Origin: Costus lasius
Lineage: Eukaryota > Streptophyta > Magnoliopsida > Zingiberales > Costaceae
NCBI GenBank assembly: GCA_027563935.2
Contig: CM050454.1
Coordinates: forward strand, 2,402,501-2,466,500
DNA length: 64,000 nucleotides
Direction of reading: 5' to 3'
Positions 45,260 to 56,068 of the stretch are shown piece after piece; position 1 is the stretch's first letter, and every line of letters begins with the position of its first letter. Under the pieces are notes generated by a model. The model did not search any database, was not told the origin of the DNA, and was given only the letters and a program-made list of their open reading frames with translations. Both the position numbers and the translations under genes were made by a program.

Positions 45260-45484
45260 GAGTTGCAGCTCAATGGTTAAAGGATCATGACTCGTGAGGG
45301 TCATAGACATGGGTCGAATCCCGCTGCAGACGTGAATTGTTTGGGGTTACGGGGATCCAAACCGGGATTCATAAGGTTGGAGGGACCTAGCGTGCTGGGC
45401 CTGGACCTGTTACGGGTGGGGTGACCCTAACAAAAAGAATGAGCCCGGGAGCTCTGACCGCGTGGTTGCGTAGAAATTAAGCCA
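45260..45484 (+). mobile_element. probable tRNA-derived SINE
   Basis: A-box-like GCAGCTCAATGG at 45264-45276 and B-box-like GGGTCGAATCCC at 45311-45322, spaced about 45 bp as in a tRNA gene, but the sequence cannot fold as a complete tRNA. A tRNA-unrelated body follows to about 45484. No clear target duplication seen, so classification is moderate. Confidence 0.5.
45448..45484 (+). repeat. 37-bp direct repeat, left copy
   Basis: GGAGCTCTGACCGCGTGG followed by TTGCGTAGAAATTAAGCCA. It is identical to 48420-48456, so the two copies bracket the CYP78A gene and viral fragments. The first part recurs in each 242-bp unit at 55.8-56.1 kb. Confidence 0.9.
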
Positions 45485-45649
45485 CGATCCTTCTGCAAGA
45501 AAAGGTTCACTTTATTTGATGAACCTTGCCAAATCAATTTTGCGTTCATTTGGAGTCGGCCCCACCAAGCAAACCTGTTGCGTTGTTAAGGTTTGCTTGG
45601 TGGGGCCGACTCCAAACCAAGTGAAGGTTCACTTGGTTCACTTGTTAAG

Positions 45650-45846
45650 GTTTGGAGTCGGCCAAATGAACCTTGCCAAATCAATTCACGCTGAAATATA
45701 TTTATATAGGAATAATTTACCATCCATTTGTTCAGCATAAATCTGCACTTGGTTTGGAGTCGGCCAAATGAACCTTGCCAAATCAATTCACGCTGAAATA
45801 TATTCATATAGGAATAATTTACCATCCATTTGTTCAGCATAAAACT
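45650..45846. repeat. 102-bp tandem duplication carrying viral-like DNA
   Basis: Two copies (from about 45650 and 45752) of a unit that starts GGTTTGGAGTCGGCC, passes through ATTCACGCTGAAATATAT and ends in the 3' tip of the adjacent pararetrovirus-like fragment. The join of the short repeat and viral-like sequence was therefore duplicated as one piece. Confidence 0.75.
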
Positions 45847-46123
45847 TATCAGAGGGATCAAGTTTTACATGATATTTTTGTGGAACTAAATCCATGTCTA
45901 GGATTGTATTACTACATCCTGTGACAATTAAAGCTGGTATTTCCAATTTCCAATCTGAAATTTGGATAATACTGTTGAATTTAATTGAGTATAACCATGG
46001 GGGTTGTACTGGTTTATGAATGAATTCAATTTGTTTAGAAGATGGACCGTCTTCTGTGTTTTCATTATAATCTGTATTTTCATAAAAAAATATATTAGGG
46101 TCTAATCCTAATATGGGATTCAA
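45788..46123 (-). pseudogene. endogenous pararetrovirus-like fragment, minus orientation
   Basis: About 110 codons open on the minus strand with the look of a caulimovirid polyprotein around the aspartic protease. A retropepsin-type active-site context is seen, but the catalytic Asp of D-T-G is replaced (V-T-G), so it is inactive in this copy. No long flanking reverse transcriptase frame is present; this is a broken relic. The last ~113 bp are repeated in the opposite orientation at 46192-46304. Virus family assignment is by appearance only. Confidence 0.5.
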
Positions 46124-46191
46124 TGCCCAACAAAAAGAAGCAATTCGAAAGCTTGAAATTATCCAAATAAAAAATTGGAAATATATTAAAC

Positions 46192-46490
46192 TACAATCCT
46201 AGACATGGATTTAGTTCCACAAAAATATCATGTAAAACTTGATCCCTCTGATAAGTTTTATGCTGAACAAATGGATGGTAAATTATTCCTATATGAATAT
46301 ATTTTAGCCAAACATAAGCTTTCCTTCTTCTTAGGGAACGCTCATTATACTCCTCCAACTTATATTGGTCGGATTTGTTTAAGACCTTTGAGTCTTGTCA
46401 AAACAAAATTTATTATTGGACTTAATATGCTTATTAATTCCTATAAAGGTGTCACTCTTACAACTGAGGGTGTTTTATTCTTCATGGAGG
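46192..46490 (+). pseudogene. endogenous pararetrovirus-like fragment, plus orientation
   Basis: Opens with the reverse complement of 45796-45908 and runs further downstream into the region after the protease, with a hydrophobic I-I-G-L-N-x-L segment where caulimovirid proteases have their C-terminal I-G-x-x-F/L motif. It ends at the junction with the CYP78A 3' end near 46485. Truncated relic, no intact viral gene. Confidence 0.5.
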
Positions 46491-48216
46491 GTGGATGGGG
46501 TCACCGCACGGCGCCGGAGCCTCACCATCAGCGGCTTCGCTTGCTCACAGGAGAGCCGAAGCACCTCGGACATGTCGACGGCGGTGCCACTGGACGGCGA
46601 ACGCCACTCAAACTCGTGGGCCAGCGCGGCCACCCAGAGCTCGACCGTAGCCATGGCTAGCCCCTTCCCGGGGCAGCTACGCCGCCCGGAGCCAAACGGC
46701 GCCAGCCGCAGATCCGACCCCATCACCGAGAAATCCGCTGCGTGGCCGCCAGGGGCGACGAAGCGGCCCGGGTCGAACCGTAGCGGGTCAGGCCACACCG
46801 TCGGGTCGCGAGCGATGGCCCACATGTTCACCATCGCGGTGGTCCCGGCCGGCACCGTGAACCGGTCTCCGCCTACAGTTACGTCCGATGCGGCGAGGCG
46901 GGTCCACGACAGCAACGGCTCTGGCGGGTGCAGCCGGAGCGTCTCCTTGACCACCGCTTGCAAGTACGGCGGGGTTCCGGTGCCCGCCGTGGTCCCGGTT
47001 CCAACCACTGTCTGTCCTCGGCCGACTGGCTCGTCCAGCTCCTGGTGCAATCTCGACTGCACCTCCCGGTGCATCACCAGCCTCGCCAGCACCCACTCTA
47101 TCAGAATCGCCACGGTGTCCGTACCCGTAAATACCATCTCCTACACAGGCGAAACGAAAATCAATTAAGTAATATTTGCTGATGGAATCCATCAATAGTC
47201 GGGAAATTTACCCAGAGGACGGCAACCATGTCGAGGTGGGATAGCCTATCGGGGCCTTGCAGGGACAGCAGAACGTCGACGAAATCGCGGGGCGCGACGT
47301 CGGACCCCCCCAGCCTGCGCTCGACTCGGCGCTCTTCGATGAGTCGGGTAACGAACCGGTGCACTCGCGAGATGAGCCCGGAGCAACCCAAGCGCACTCG
47401 CTGCAGATAAAGCCCCGCGAGCGCCGGCAGGTGGTCGGACCAGTTTTGCTTCCCGAGGAGGTCGTAGCCTTCCTCCAGCAAACCTCGCAGCTCCTCCAAC
47501 TCTTCGCTTTCCTCGCCGAGCTCGTATCGCCTCCCGAAGACGAACCCCATGACGTGGTTCAGCGACGCCTGCTTCAGGACCCTGCGGACCTGCACGGGCT
47601 CGGCACCGCAGCCTCTGAGGGCGCGCACCATCTGCGAAGCGATCTCGGCGCGGTGGGCGGCGAAAGAGGCGATCTGCTTGGGGGAGAATAGGTGGGCAGC
47701 GGCGATGGGCCGAAGAGCTCGCCAGTAGGTGCCGTAGGGGGCGAAGCCGATGGCGCGATGGAACATAAGCCCGCGGGCCGACTCCTTGACGGGCCGATCG
47801 GCGAAGTCGGGGCTGTTGAGGATGTCGCGCGCCACGTCGGAGTCGCAGGTGACGACGGCGCGGGTGTGGCCGAGGCTGAGCGCCATGAGGGTCCGGGCGC
47901 CAGGGATGGAGTTGGCGGCTGCGGCGAGCTTGCGGTGGGCGAGGCCGGACATGAGGTGCATGCTCCCGACGACAGGCAAGCCACGGGGCCCCGGGATGGC
48001 ATCGCGAAGTTCCCAAGTGCGGTGGCGCCTGCTCCACCAGTATCTCCCCCAAGCAGGACCGCCAGGATGGACCCAGAGGAGCAGGGCAGTGGCGGCCCAG
48101 AAGGCTAAAACGAGGGCGAGGAGAGAGAGGAGGCGGGCGGGGTCCGCGGAGAGCTCAATGCATTTGTCGGCTATGGAGAGAGAAAGCAACCACTCGCTCG
48201 TCGATTTGGGTCCCAT
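46475..48216 (-). CDS. CYP78A: cytochrome P450, CYP78A family
   Basis: Two exons on the minus strand (47212-48216; 46475-47140) split by a 71-bp phase-0 intron at the CYP78A position (AVLW / EMVF); 556 aa. N-terminal membrane anchor about residues 29-49; proline hinge GPRGLPVVGS; C-helix WRALR (WxxxR kept); I-helix FTGTDTVA (341-344 GTDT); ExxR as ETLR (401-404); FDPGRF; heme loop FGSGRRSCPG with Cys 491. CYP78A enzymes (KLUH, PLASTOCHRON1) are ER monooxygenases that promote organ and seed growth through a mobile signal. All catalytic motifs are intact. Oddities: LRPI where the family usually has LRRI after the C-helix, and a C-terminal tail whose stop codon lies at the viral junction. GC-rich with long antisense shadows. 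Confidence 0.9.
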
Positions 48217-48341
48217 GATACTATGGATGATGAAGAAAAAGAATTAGGAAGATGCACGAGCGTGATTGGAGAAAAATTGAAGGCCTGCGTGATTGGGGAA
48301 AAATTCAAGGCCTGTCGCATCGTAGTCTGGTGATATGGGCC

Positions 48342-48351
48342 TATATATAGG
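48342..48351 (-). promoter_or_regulatory. probable TATA box of CYP78A
   Basis: CTATATATAG within the palindrome GGCCTATATATAGGCC, about 126-135 bp upstream of the ATG. The truncated second copy has an expanded TATATATATA at the equivalent place. Confidence 0.55.
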
Positions 48352-48419
48352 CCTGACAAAAAAATTATATGACCCGCCAATATAATACGACACGAGTTAC
48401 GACACGAGTTTTTAAAGGT

Positions 48420-48456
48420 GGAGCTCTGACCGCGTGGTTGCGTAGAAATTAAGCCA
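48420..48456 (+). repeat. 37-bp direct repeat, right copy
   Basis: Identical to 45448-45484 in the same orientation, 2.97 kb away. It lies just upstream of the CYP78A promoter. Confidence 0.9.
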
Positions 48457-49020
48457 AGGCAAGGTTTGCTTGGTCGGCCCCACCAAATGAACCTTACCAA
48501 GTGAATCTGGGTAAAGTCCACCTGGTCGGCCCCAACAAATGAACCTTACCCAGGGAACCTGGTGCCACCTGGTTTGTAAAGAATGAACCTTACCCAATGA
48601 ACCTTACCCAGGGAACCTGGTGCCACCTGGTTTGTAAAGAATGAACCTTACCCAGGGAACCTGGTGCCACCTGGTTTGTAAAGTGAACCACCTGCCACCT
48701 GGTTTGGAGTCGGCCCCACCAAGCAAACCTTGCCAACTCAATTCACGCTGAACCTTGCCAAATCAATACGCTGCAAGCTGCAAGGTTTGCTTGGTTTGGA
48801 GTCGGCCCCACCAAATGAACCTTGCCAAATCAATTCACGCTGCATTCACTTGGTTTGGAGTGCAGCGTGAATTGATTTGGCAAGGTTCAGAGTCGGCCCC
48901 AACTCACGCACGCACGTGCGTGAATTGATTTGGCAAGAGATGTGCGTGAATTGATTTGACACGAGCCTCGACTCCTTAGTTGGGGACGACTCCAAACCAA
49001 GGAGACTAACTAAATGTGCG
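48457..49020. repeat. scrambled short-repeat mosaic upstream of CYP78A
   Basis: Interleaved copies, on both strands, of a few words: GTTTGGAGTCGGCCCCACCA, AATGAACCTTGCCAAATCAA, TTCACGCTG and CCAGGGAACCTGGTGCCACC. The last occurs at 48551, 48609 and 48653 as an irregular tandem (spacing 58 and 44 bp). The same words occur at 45490-45790 on the other side of the gene. Confidence 0.8.
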
Positions 49021-49304
49021 TGAATTATTGATTAATATTTGTCATTTGTACATATATTAATGTTTTGGTTTCTTCGGTATGGGACTAACTAAATGGCCAA
49101 CGTTAATTAATAAAGTTTTCTAATGATTTGAACGAAAATAGAATAAACTAATGCGACCTTAAAATAAACTTATTGGTGTAATTCATATAAAATTTGATTA
49201 TCATTTCTCAAGGTAGTTATTAATTCAGCGGAGGATTAATTACTTGAATTATCGAGTTAGAGTTAAAAAAAATCTCAAGATTGAATTTTATAACATATAG
49301 ACCT

Positions 49305-49590
49305 GGTAATTCGGGTCAGCGGGTCATAAACGGGTCGTGTCAGCTATAACTCGTGACCCAATTAAGCCAACCCAAACATAATCCGTTTAATTAATTGGGT
49401 CAAACCGTCTAACCTAAACATGACCCAAATATAATCAAGTCAACCCGACATGACCATAATAACTCATTTATCATTTATATTTTAAATATAAATAATAAAT
49501 TGATAAAAATTATATTAAAATTAATAAAAAAATTGGGTTTATGAGTGGGCCAAACTTTGGGTTAAAAGATAGTTAGAACATATTTGAGTT
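49305..49590. repeat. GGGTC/GACCC-rich repeat, right of the CYP78A block
   Basis: Begins ACCTGGTAATTCGGGTCAGC and shares GTCAGCTATAACTCGTG with the repeat at 44779-45255. The tail is inverted relative to that copy. Together the two frame the CYP78A and viral mosaic. Confidence 0.55.
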
Positions 49591-49594
49591 TATG

Positions 49595-49890
49595 GCGTAG
49601 CATTGCCTCACCTCACCTCCCGTCGCTAAGCCAACCTCCCAACGCTGAGCTCACGTCGCCTAGCCTCGCCTCCCATCATCGAGCTTGTGTCGTCTCGCCT
49701 TGCCTCATGTCACCTAGCCAGCCTCCCATTGCCGAGCTCGCCAACCTCCCGTCGCCAAGTTCGCATCGCCTTGCCTCGCCAAGCTAGCCTCTCGTCGCCA
49801 GCCTCACCTCTTGTCGCCGACGGGCGAGCTCGCCTCGCCTCCCATCACTGATGTCGGCGAACTCGCCTCGCCTCCCGTCACTGACCTTGG
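49595..49890. repeat. GC-rich degenerate tandem DNA
   Basis: Repeating CGCCTCGCCTCCCGTCGCC-like phrases of variable length. Frames through it (for example 49584-49787) are low-complexity and not genes. Confidence 0.6.
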
Positions 49891-50104
49891 ATGAAAATCA
49901 CGTGCAAAGCATGTGATTCATCTTGTTTATAGTCTATGAAACTTAATACTTGTTTACGCTTAGAATGCGTTCGATGAATCTTTCTATTGGCTTTTCGTTC
50001 TGACTATTGTTTACTAGTTATTGACTCTCTTTTAAAAGACTTTTTATGAAAGTATTTACTCAAAACTCTAAAAGCAAAAAACAAACGGCTTTACCAAATG
50101 TACC

Positions 50105-51035
50105 CTTAGGATCTATTTCCTATGAAGGATAGAAAGTTATATGGAAAGGAGAGAAGGAGAGAAAGGTATGGAGGGAAATTAGAGCACGTGTGTAGCACGT
50201 GAAAAAAAAAATCGCATCTTGTGGTCTTGTTGCGTTGCCAAGCTCCTTGCTGCCTCTCCTCGCCTGACGGGGGAGAGATTGCCAGCGCAGGCGGGCGACA
50301 CAGGTGGATGGCGGGTGGGGGGCAACGAGAGCGGCATAGGCGGGCGACACTGGTGGATGGCGGGTGGGGGGCAACGAGAGCGGCATAGGCAGGCGACGCA
50401 GGCGAGTGACCCAAGTGGATGGCAGGTGGGGGACGACGAGAGCGGCGTAGGCGGGAGACACAAGCGCAGGCAGGCGACGCAGCTGGATGGTGGGTGGGGG
50501 CGACGAGAGTGGTGCAGGCGGGAGCAAGTGCAAGCGGACGTCCGAAGCGCTTCGTGCAAGCGTTCACCTGCTCCAACGCGGACTTCCGACGGGCTTCGAC
50601 TGGCGTCTGCCTGCTCCGGGAGAGGTGGGAGGCGACGAGAGTGATGCAGGTGCAGGCAGACGTCCGAAGCACTCCGTGCAGGCATTCGCCTGCTCTGACG
50701 CAGACGTTTGATGGGCTCCGTGCAAGCATCCACTTGCTCCATGAGAGGTGGGAGGCGGCGAGTTTATCAGCGCTAGGAGGAGGCGGCGCCGGCGAGGAGG
50801 GAGAGGGAAGGACGAGGGTGGGGCCGGCAATGAGGGAGAGGGAAGGATGAGGTGCGGGGTGAAAACACGTCTATTTTTTTGTTTCCGCCCGATTTGGGCG
50901 GAAGCCGAAACGGTGGAAAGTGAGTAGACTTTTCTTCTTGAATTCCTTTCCTTCTTTTCCATCCTTCACAAGAAACAAAAAAAAGCAGTGCTGCTTTCCC
51001 ATCTGCTGTGGATTCCCTCGTAGGAAACACAGCCT
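50105..51035. mobile_element. third GC-cored foldback/MITE-like element
   Basis: Left end CTTAGGATCTATTTCCTATG; right end on the other strand CTAAGGCTGTGTTTCCTACG, so the termini are imperfect inverted repeats. The core has a 49-bp tandem (CGGGCGACACxGGTGGATGG at 50292 and 50341, then degenerate copies to 50525) and a roughly 120-bp duplication at 50525-50750. Frames inside on both strands are shadows of the repeats. Confidence 0.5.
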
Positions 51036-54000
51036 TAGAGTATGTTTGACTTGACGTCAACATATTTTATTATCCTAAAAGCTGTTGGTGATATTGTATA
51101 ATCGGTCTTATTTATACTCTATAAAACTTATTGTTAGTTTGACATAGGCAACATGTGAGTTTTATAATTTGCTTCTTTTTTTTTCTAAATTTGCTAGAAA
51201 AGAAGCAATAATTAGTGTTAGTAAAAATAAATAAATGATCAATATTAGTTAATGAGTTAAAAGTTTAAATAAGATTATTTTAATATATTAGGCTTTAAAA
51301 TACATAAGATAAATTTACTTTATATTTTATTGATAATACATATTTATATTTCCATAAATAATGCCCTTCAAAGAGAAATTTGCTACTACATTGAGCTTGA
51401 AGAATCAAGTATTATCTATGTAATTGAAGTTATAAAAGACTTTTTTTACTTTTTTAATTGGGAATTAAGAAGTATGCATATCTTGGAAAGGCTAAGGGTG
51501 AGCCAAAATCTCATTCTATATTCAATTTGTGCTGATGTAGAGTATAAATAGATTCTAAATATGCATGTCTTAGAATACCCTTAGTATTCAAGTGGTATAT
51601 TAGATGAATTTGTCTCCCATACAACTCTAGGTCAACTAATATGATGGATATTTAGTTTCTTAGTATTCATCGAAACATAACCTCGATCATTTTTTAAACC
51701 TTCATACATGACAATTATCCATATGAGTGTTTTTTTTATAAAAAAAAATTAATTTTTATACAATTTTATGTTGGCTAATCTTTCAAAATCTATAGAGATG
51801 TAGATGCTTAATTGTTCATATACACTACCTAATATAATGTCTAAATGAGTATAAAAAAGCTCAAATCCCCCCAACATAATTATGTTTAAAGGCAATGTAT
51901 GAAATTTATATGATTATAACTAATGATTTAATTTAATATATAGGGAACCAAAGTAATTATTAAGATGATTGTTATGATATTACAACCTCTATCATATACT
52001 CCATATTTCATAGTGGAAAAAAGTTATCTAACATATTATCACCATATTCCATAAACTAAACTAGGATCACATTTGTTTAAATATTTAATTATGAAAAGAA
52101 ATATAACTCCAATCACATTTACAAGCATACATGAATTACTTTTATCTTGAGTATTTGTTGTCTTAATTTTGCACTTATTTGTGTATATAGTTTGTGAAAA
52201 TTTTCACAACCATTATAGACCTCTTTTTTTGCTTATCGATAGACACTAGTGAAAAATAAATGAATAGAAAGAACTCAAATATTCTAGTTAGATTGTCATG
52301 CGCACTAGAATAACATATACATGTCATATCTAAAAATTGAATCTAATTTAGATACTCAAAAGTGCCCTAAATGTTTTTATGGCACAATAATTTATATTTT
52401 ATAGGCCAAATGGTATATTGGATAATTTTGTTCCATATGTTACTTGGAAGAAATTAAACTAATAATGTATTATTTAATTTCTTATTTGTGCTTAAAAAAA
52501 AATCTCACTTGTTTCTTGGCCTTTATAAACGACTATTACTCCTTGTATGTAAAATTTTCACAATCGTTAGGAGCCTTTACCTTTTGTTATCCATATATAT
52601 TAGCAAATAGTATGGTTAAATAAGTATAAAAGAGCAGAAATACCTCAATTAGATCATCATTAGGACATAGTAATCATGCTTACACAAGTTATATGTAAGA
52701 ACAAATATTTGAAGGAAAAGTTTTAACTCAAAATGACTAATCTCTTAAGTTATGTTCCATTTCATAAATCTGTATATCATCTTTGCTTTCATTAATGTGT
52801 GTCCTCGAAAGACTAGGGCTGAAAACATCATACAGTAAACATAACTGAAGGGAAAATTCTCACAGCATAATGAGAGTATGAAATGAAGAAGTTTATAGCA
52901 ATGGGCGATAAGCCAAGCCACAAACGTTATGTGGGCATGCTTGGTTCTAATGGCAATCAAACATGTTGTAGATGGGTACAAAATGCTCAGAAATAACATA
53001 GCATCCAAAAAACTGAATTGCCCCTTGTCATGGTCCACTACATGTTATGACCTACTTAGTAAGTAAAGCCAGAATAACAATGTGACTCAATTGATTAAAA
53101 TGCTTAAGCTCAAGATAACAATAGCAAACCCAAGCATCAGTAACATGTAAGGTCAGCTCATGGCAGCTCCACCATATTCCGATTAAGTTTTGCTATGATA
53201 CCATTTGTTATAACCCGCTTAATAAACAAACTATTCATCAACTTGGTAAGCCGGAATAACAACGTGGCCTAAATGATTAAAATGTTTAAGCCCAAGTTAA
53301 TAATAGTAAGCCCATTAAGCCGTATATATCATATAATCTTTTCTCTCACTTCCAATGTGAGACTAAACTAAGGTATTACACTATATCTTCGAGAAATTCA
53401 GATCATTACATATTAAACTAACCCCTCTTTGGCAAATATATTATATATGTTGTCATGCCCTCTAGTCTCTCAGTAATAATAATGACACAATAAAAGTAAA
53501 ACCTGAACTAAAATTTTGGTGGACCTTGATATGGTAAGGTACACTGTATATAGGAAGAGACCAATAAATTATAATCTACATTCATCTATAAGAGACAAGA
53601 ACATCAATGTTATCTTGAACAGACTTCAACTATACTAACACTTGACCTAATGTTCTAAAGATCAAAAAACCCTATTGTTGAATAAATTAGTTGCCCCATG
53701 TCAAGACTCATATCCCCTAATCTCCTTCATTACATATTCATATTTCGCACATCACCCCAACACTAAAACCAAAATTCCTTTATTATTCTAGCAATGGATT
53801 CAAAGTTAATTTATCATACACTATATAGAAAATCACACCAAACCTCAAAAATCATTTAACAGTGCAGGCAAAGCACTTTAGCATTGACTAGGAACACATG
53901 CAATCTTGAGGGTCGCAACCGGCAATCTGACAATTAGTAGTGCACTATTATTCTATCATATGTGTTGGTTGAGAAGAGTAGCTAAAATGCTACACGGGGT

Positions 54001-54700
54001 TAAAAAATAATCAACTTAGTTAGATTTTGAATTAAGCACAACAGTCCATCACTTCAAGCCACCATAGGCATGTGTAGTCGTGGTCATTTTTTCTTTCATA
54101 AAATTGTTAGCCTAGCCAATGCATGGGTAAATTACTTATTAAAATTAGTATGTGGCTAACTATACACGTATTGTGAATTAGTCAATGTCAAGAGTGCTAT
54201 TATTGTAGCTACTTATTTTGCTTCCTGTGTACAGAAATAGGTCTTGTATGATTGTATCGGTGATTTCAAAATTAATGGTTTATATGTTGGTTACACATAA
54301 TGTCTTCGATGGGAAGACAGAAACTATATATTGTGTGATAACCATGTGTTTGGCTCTGCACACTTAACAAGAGAAAATCTGAAAACATTACCTTACAAGA
54401 CTCCAAAAGTATTTCACACACAGCAGTCCCCGTAACAATGGCAAAATGTTTGAAGATTTAATTCAACATACGACTTTCTTTTGACCAGTAAATTTTCATT
54501 ATGCATATATAAAAAACATTTTCTTACAAAATTGATATTGTTAGAGATAGTTTGTGAAAATAATATTGCAGATGCCAAATTGTAAGAAATATATTATTTA
54601 TGTTTCCCAAACATGTGATGAAATTATGTCAATGCATCCTTAAATGTGCTTTTATCGTATCCTGACTTTAATTTATGCAAATACCAAAGTGTAAGATGCA
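51036..54700. other. AT-rich intergenic DNA with one local duplication
   Basis: No gene recognised. At 53046-53130 and 53214-53320 a unit with GCCxGAATAACAA-GTG and GATTAAAATGxTTAAGC is repeated (about 170-bp spacing). It ends near GAGACTAAACTAAGGTATTAC, a typical plant retroelement-derived sequence. Confidence 0.5.
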
Positions 54701-54706
54701 TTGCAG

Positions 54707-55724
54707 GGACGGCAACCATGTCGAGGTGGGATAGCCTATCGGGATCTTTCAGCCTATCGGGATCTTTCAGGGACAGCAGAACGTCAACGAAATCGCGGGG
54801 CGCGACGTCGGACCCCACCAGTCCGCGCTCGACTCGGCGCTCTTCGATGAGTCGGGTAACGAACCGGTGCACTCGCGAGACGAGCCCGGAGCAACCCGAG
54901 CGCACTCGCTGCAGATAAAGCCCCGCGAGCGCCGGCAGGTGGTCGGCCCAGTTTTGCTTCCCGAGGAGGTCGTAGCCTTCCTCCACCAAACCGCGTAGCT
55001 CCTCCAACTCCTCGCTTTCCTCGCCGAGCTCGTATCGCCTCCCGAAGACGAACCCCATGATGTGGTTCAGCGACACCTGCTTTAGGACCTTGCGGACCTG
55101 CACGGGCTCGACACCGCAGCCTCTGAGGGCGCGCACCATCTGCGAAGCGATCTCGGCGCGGTGGGCGGCGAAAGAGGCGATCTGCTTGGGGGAGAATAGG
55201 TGGGCAGCGGCGATGCGCCGAAGAACTCGCCAGTAGGTGCCGTAGGGGGCGAAGCCGATGGTGCGATGGAACATAAGCCCGCGGGCCGACTCCTTGACGG
55301 GCCGATCGGCGAAGTCGGAGCTGTTGAGGATGTCGCGCGCCACGTCGGAGTCGCAGGTGATGACGGCGCGGGTGTGGCCGAGGCTGAGCGCCATGAGGGT
55401 CCGGGCGCCAGGGATGGAGGTGGCGGTTGCGGCGAGCTTGCGGTGGGCGAGGCCGGACATGAGGTGCATGCTCCCGACGACAGGCAAGCCACGGGGCCCC
55501 GGGATGGCATCGCGAAGTTCCCAAGTGCGGTGGCGCCTGCTCCACCAGTATCTCCCCCAAGCAGGACCGCCAGGATGGACCCAGAGGAGCAGGGCAGTGG
55601 CGGCCCAGAAGGCTAAAACGAGGGCGAGGAGAGAAAGGAGGCGGGCGGGGTCCGCGGAGAGCTCAATGCATTTGGCGGCTATGGATAGAGAAAGCAGCCA
55701 CCCGTTTGCCGATTCGGGTCTCAT
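54707..55724 (-). pseudogene. truncated CYP78A exon 1 copy
   Basis: Exon 1 of a CYP78A gene, open from its ATG at 55724, about 25 residues different from the intact gene's exon 1. It keeps the family-typical LRRI after the C-helix. Homology stops in the codons after DMVAV, three codons before the splice donor; the frame then runs about 30 codons into unrelated AT-rich DNA. There is no exon 2, ExxR or heme loop, so no enzyme can be made. It contains a local 18-bp in-frame duplication (DPDRLK repeated) at 54741-54780. Confidence 0.88.
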
Positions 55725-55826
55725 GATACTGCTCTATAGACGATGAAGAAGAAGAATTAGGAAGGTGCACGAGCGTGGTTGGAGAAGAATTGAGGGCCTG
55801 CCGCGCCGTAGCCTGGTTATGTGGGA

Positions 55827-55910
55827 GTATATATATAGGAAGAAGTGGGCCGAGGGAGCTCTGACCGAGTGGAATTCACGTATTCTGCCCATTTCTTCCT
55901 ATATATATAC
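55827..55910. repeat. 24-bp-arm inverted repeat in unit 1
   Basis: Arms 55827-55850 and 55887-55910 are reverse complements apart from one mismatch (GTATATATATAGGAAG paired with CTTCCTATATATATAC), separated by a 36-bp loop. A TATA-like run is present on both strands. Confidence 0.88.
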
Positions 55911-56068
55911 GTTGTATTGTCTATGGAGAGAGAAAACAGCCACTCGCTCACCGATTCGGGTCCCATGATACTGCTCTATAGATGATGAAGAAGAAGAATT
56001 AGGAAGGTGCACGAGCGTGGTTGGGGAAGAATTGAGGACCTGCCGCGCCATAGCCTGGGGATGTGGGA

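Noticed and set aside
45260..45335. Functional tRNA gene
   Set aside because: A- and B-box-like words are present, but acceptor stem and anticodon arm do not pair; SINE head is the better reading.
47246..48247. Long frames of 116-268 residues in other frames and antisense over CYP78A exon 1 (and over its copy at 54784-55746)
   Set aside because: GC-rich shadow frames; they have no family motifs, while the P450 frame has all the expected ones.
50106..50850. Several 140-207-residue frames on both strands
   Set aside because: They are translations of degenerate GC-rich tandem repeats and are mutually overlapping; no motif.
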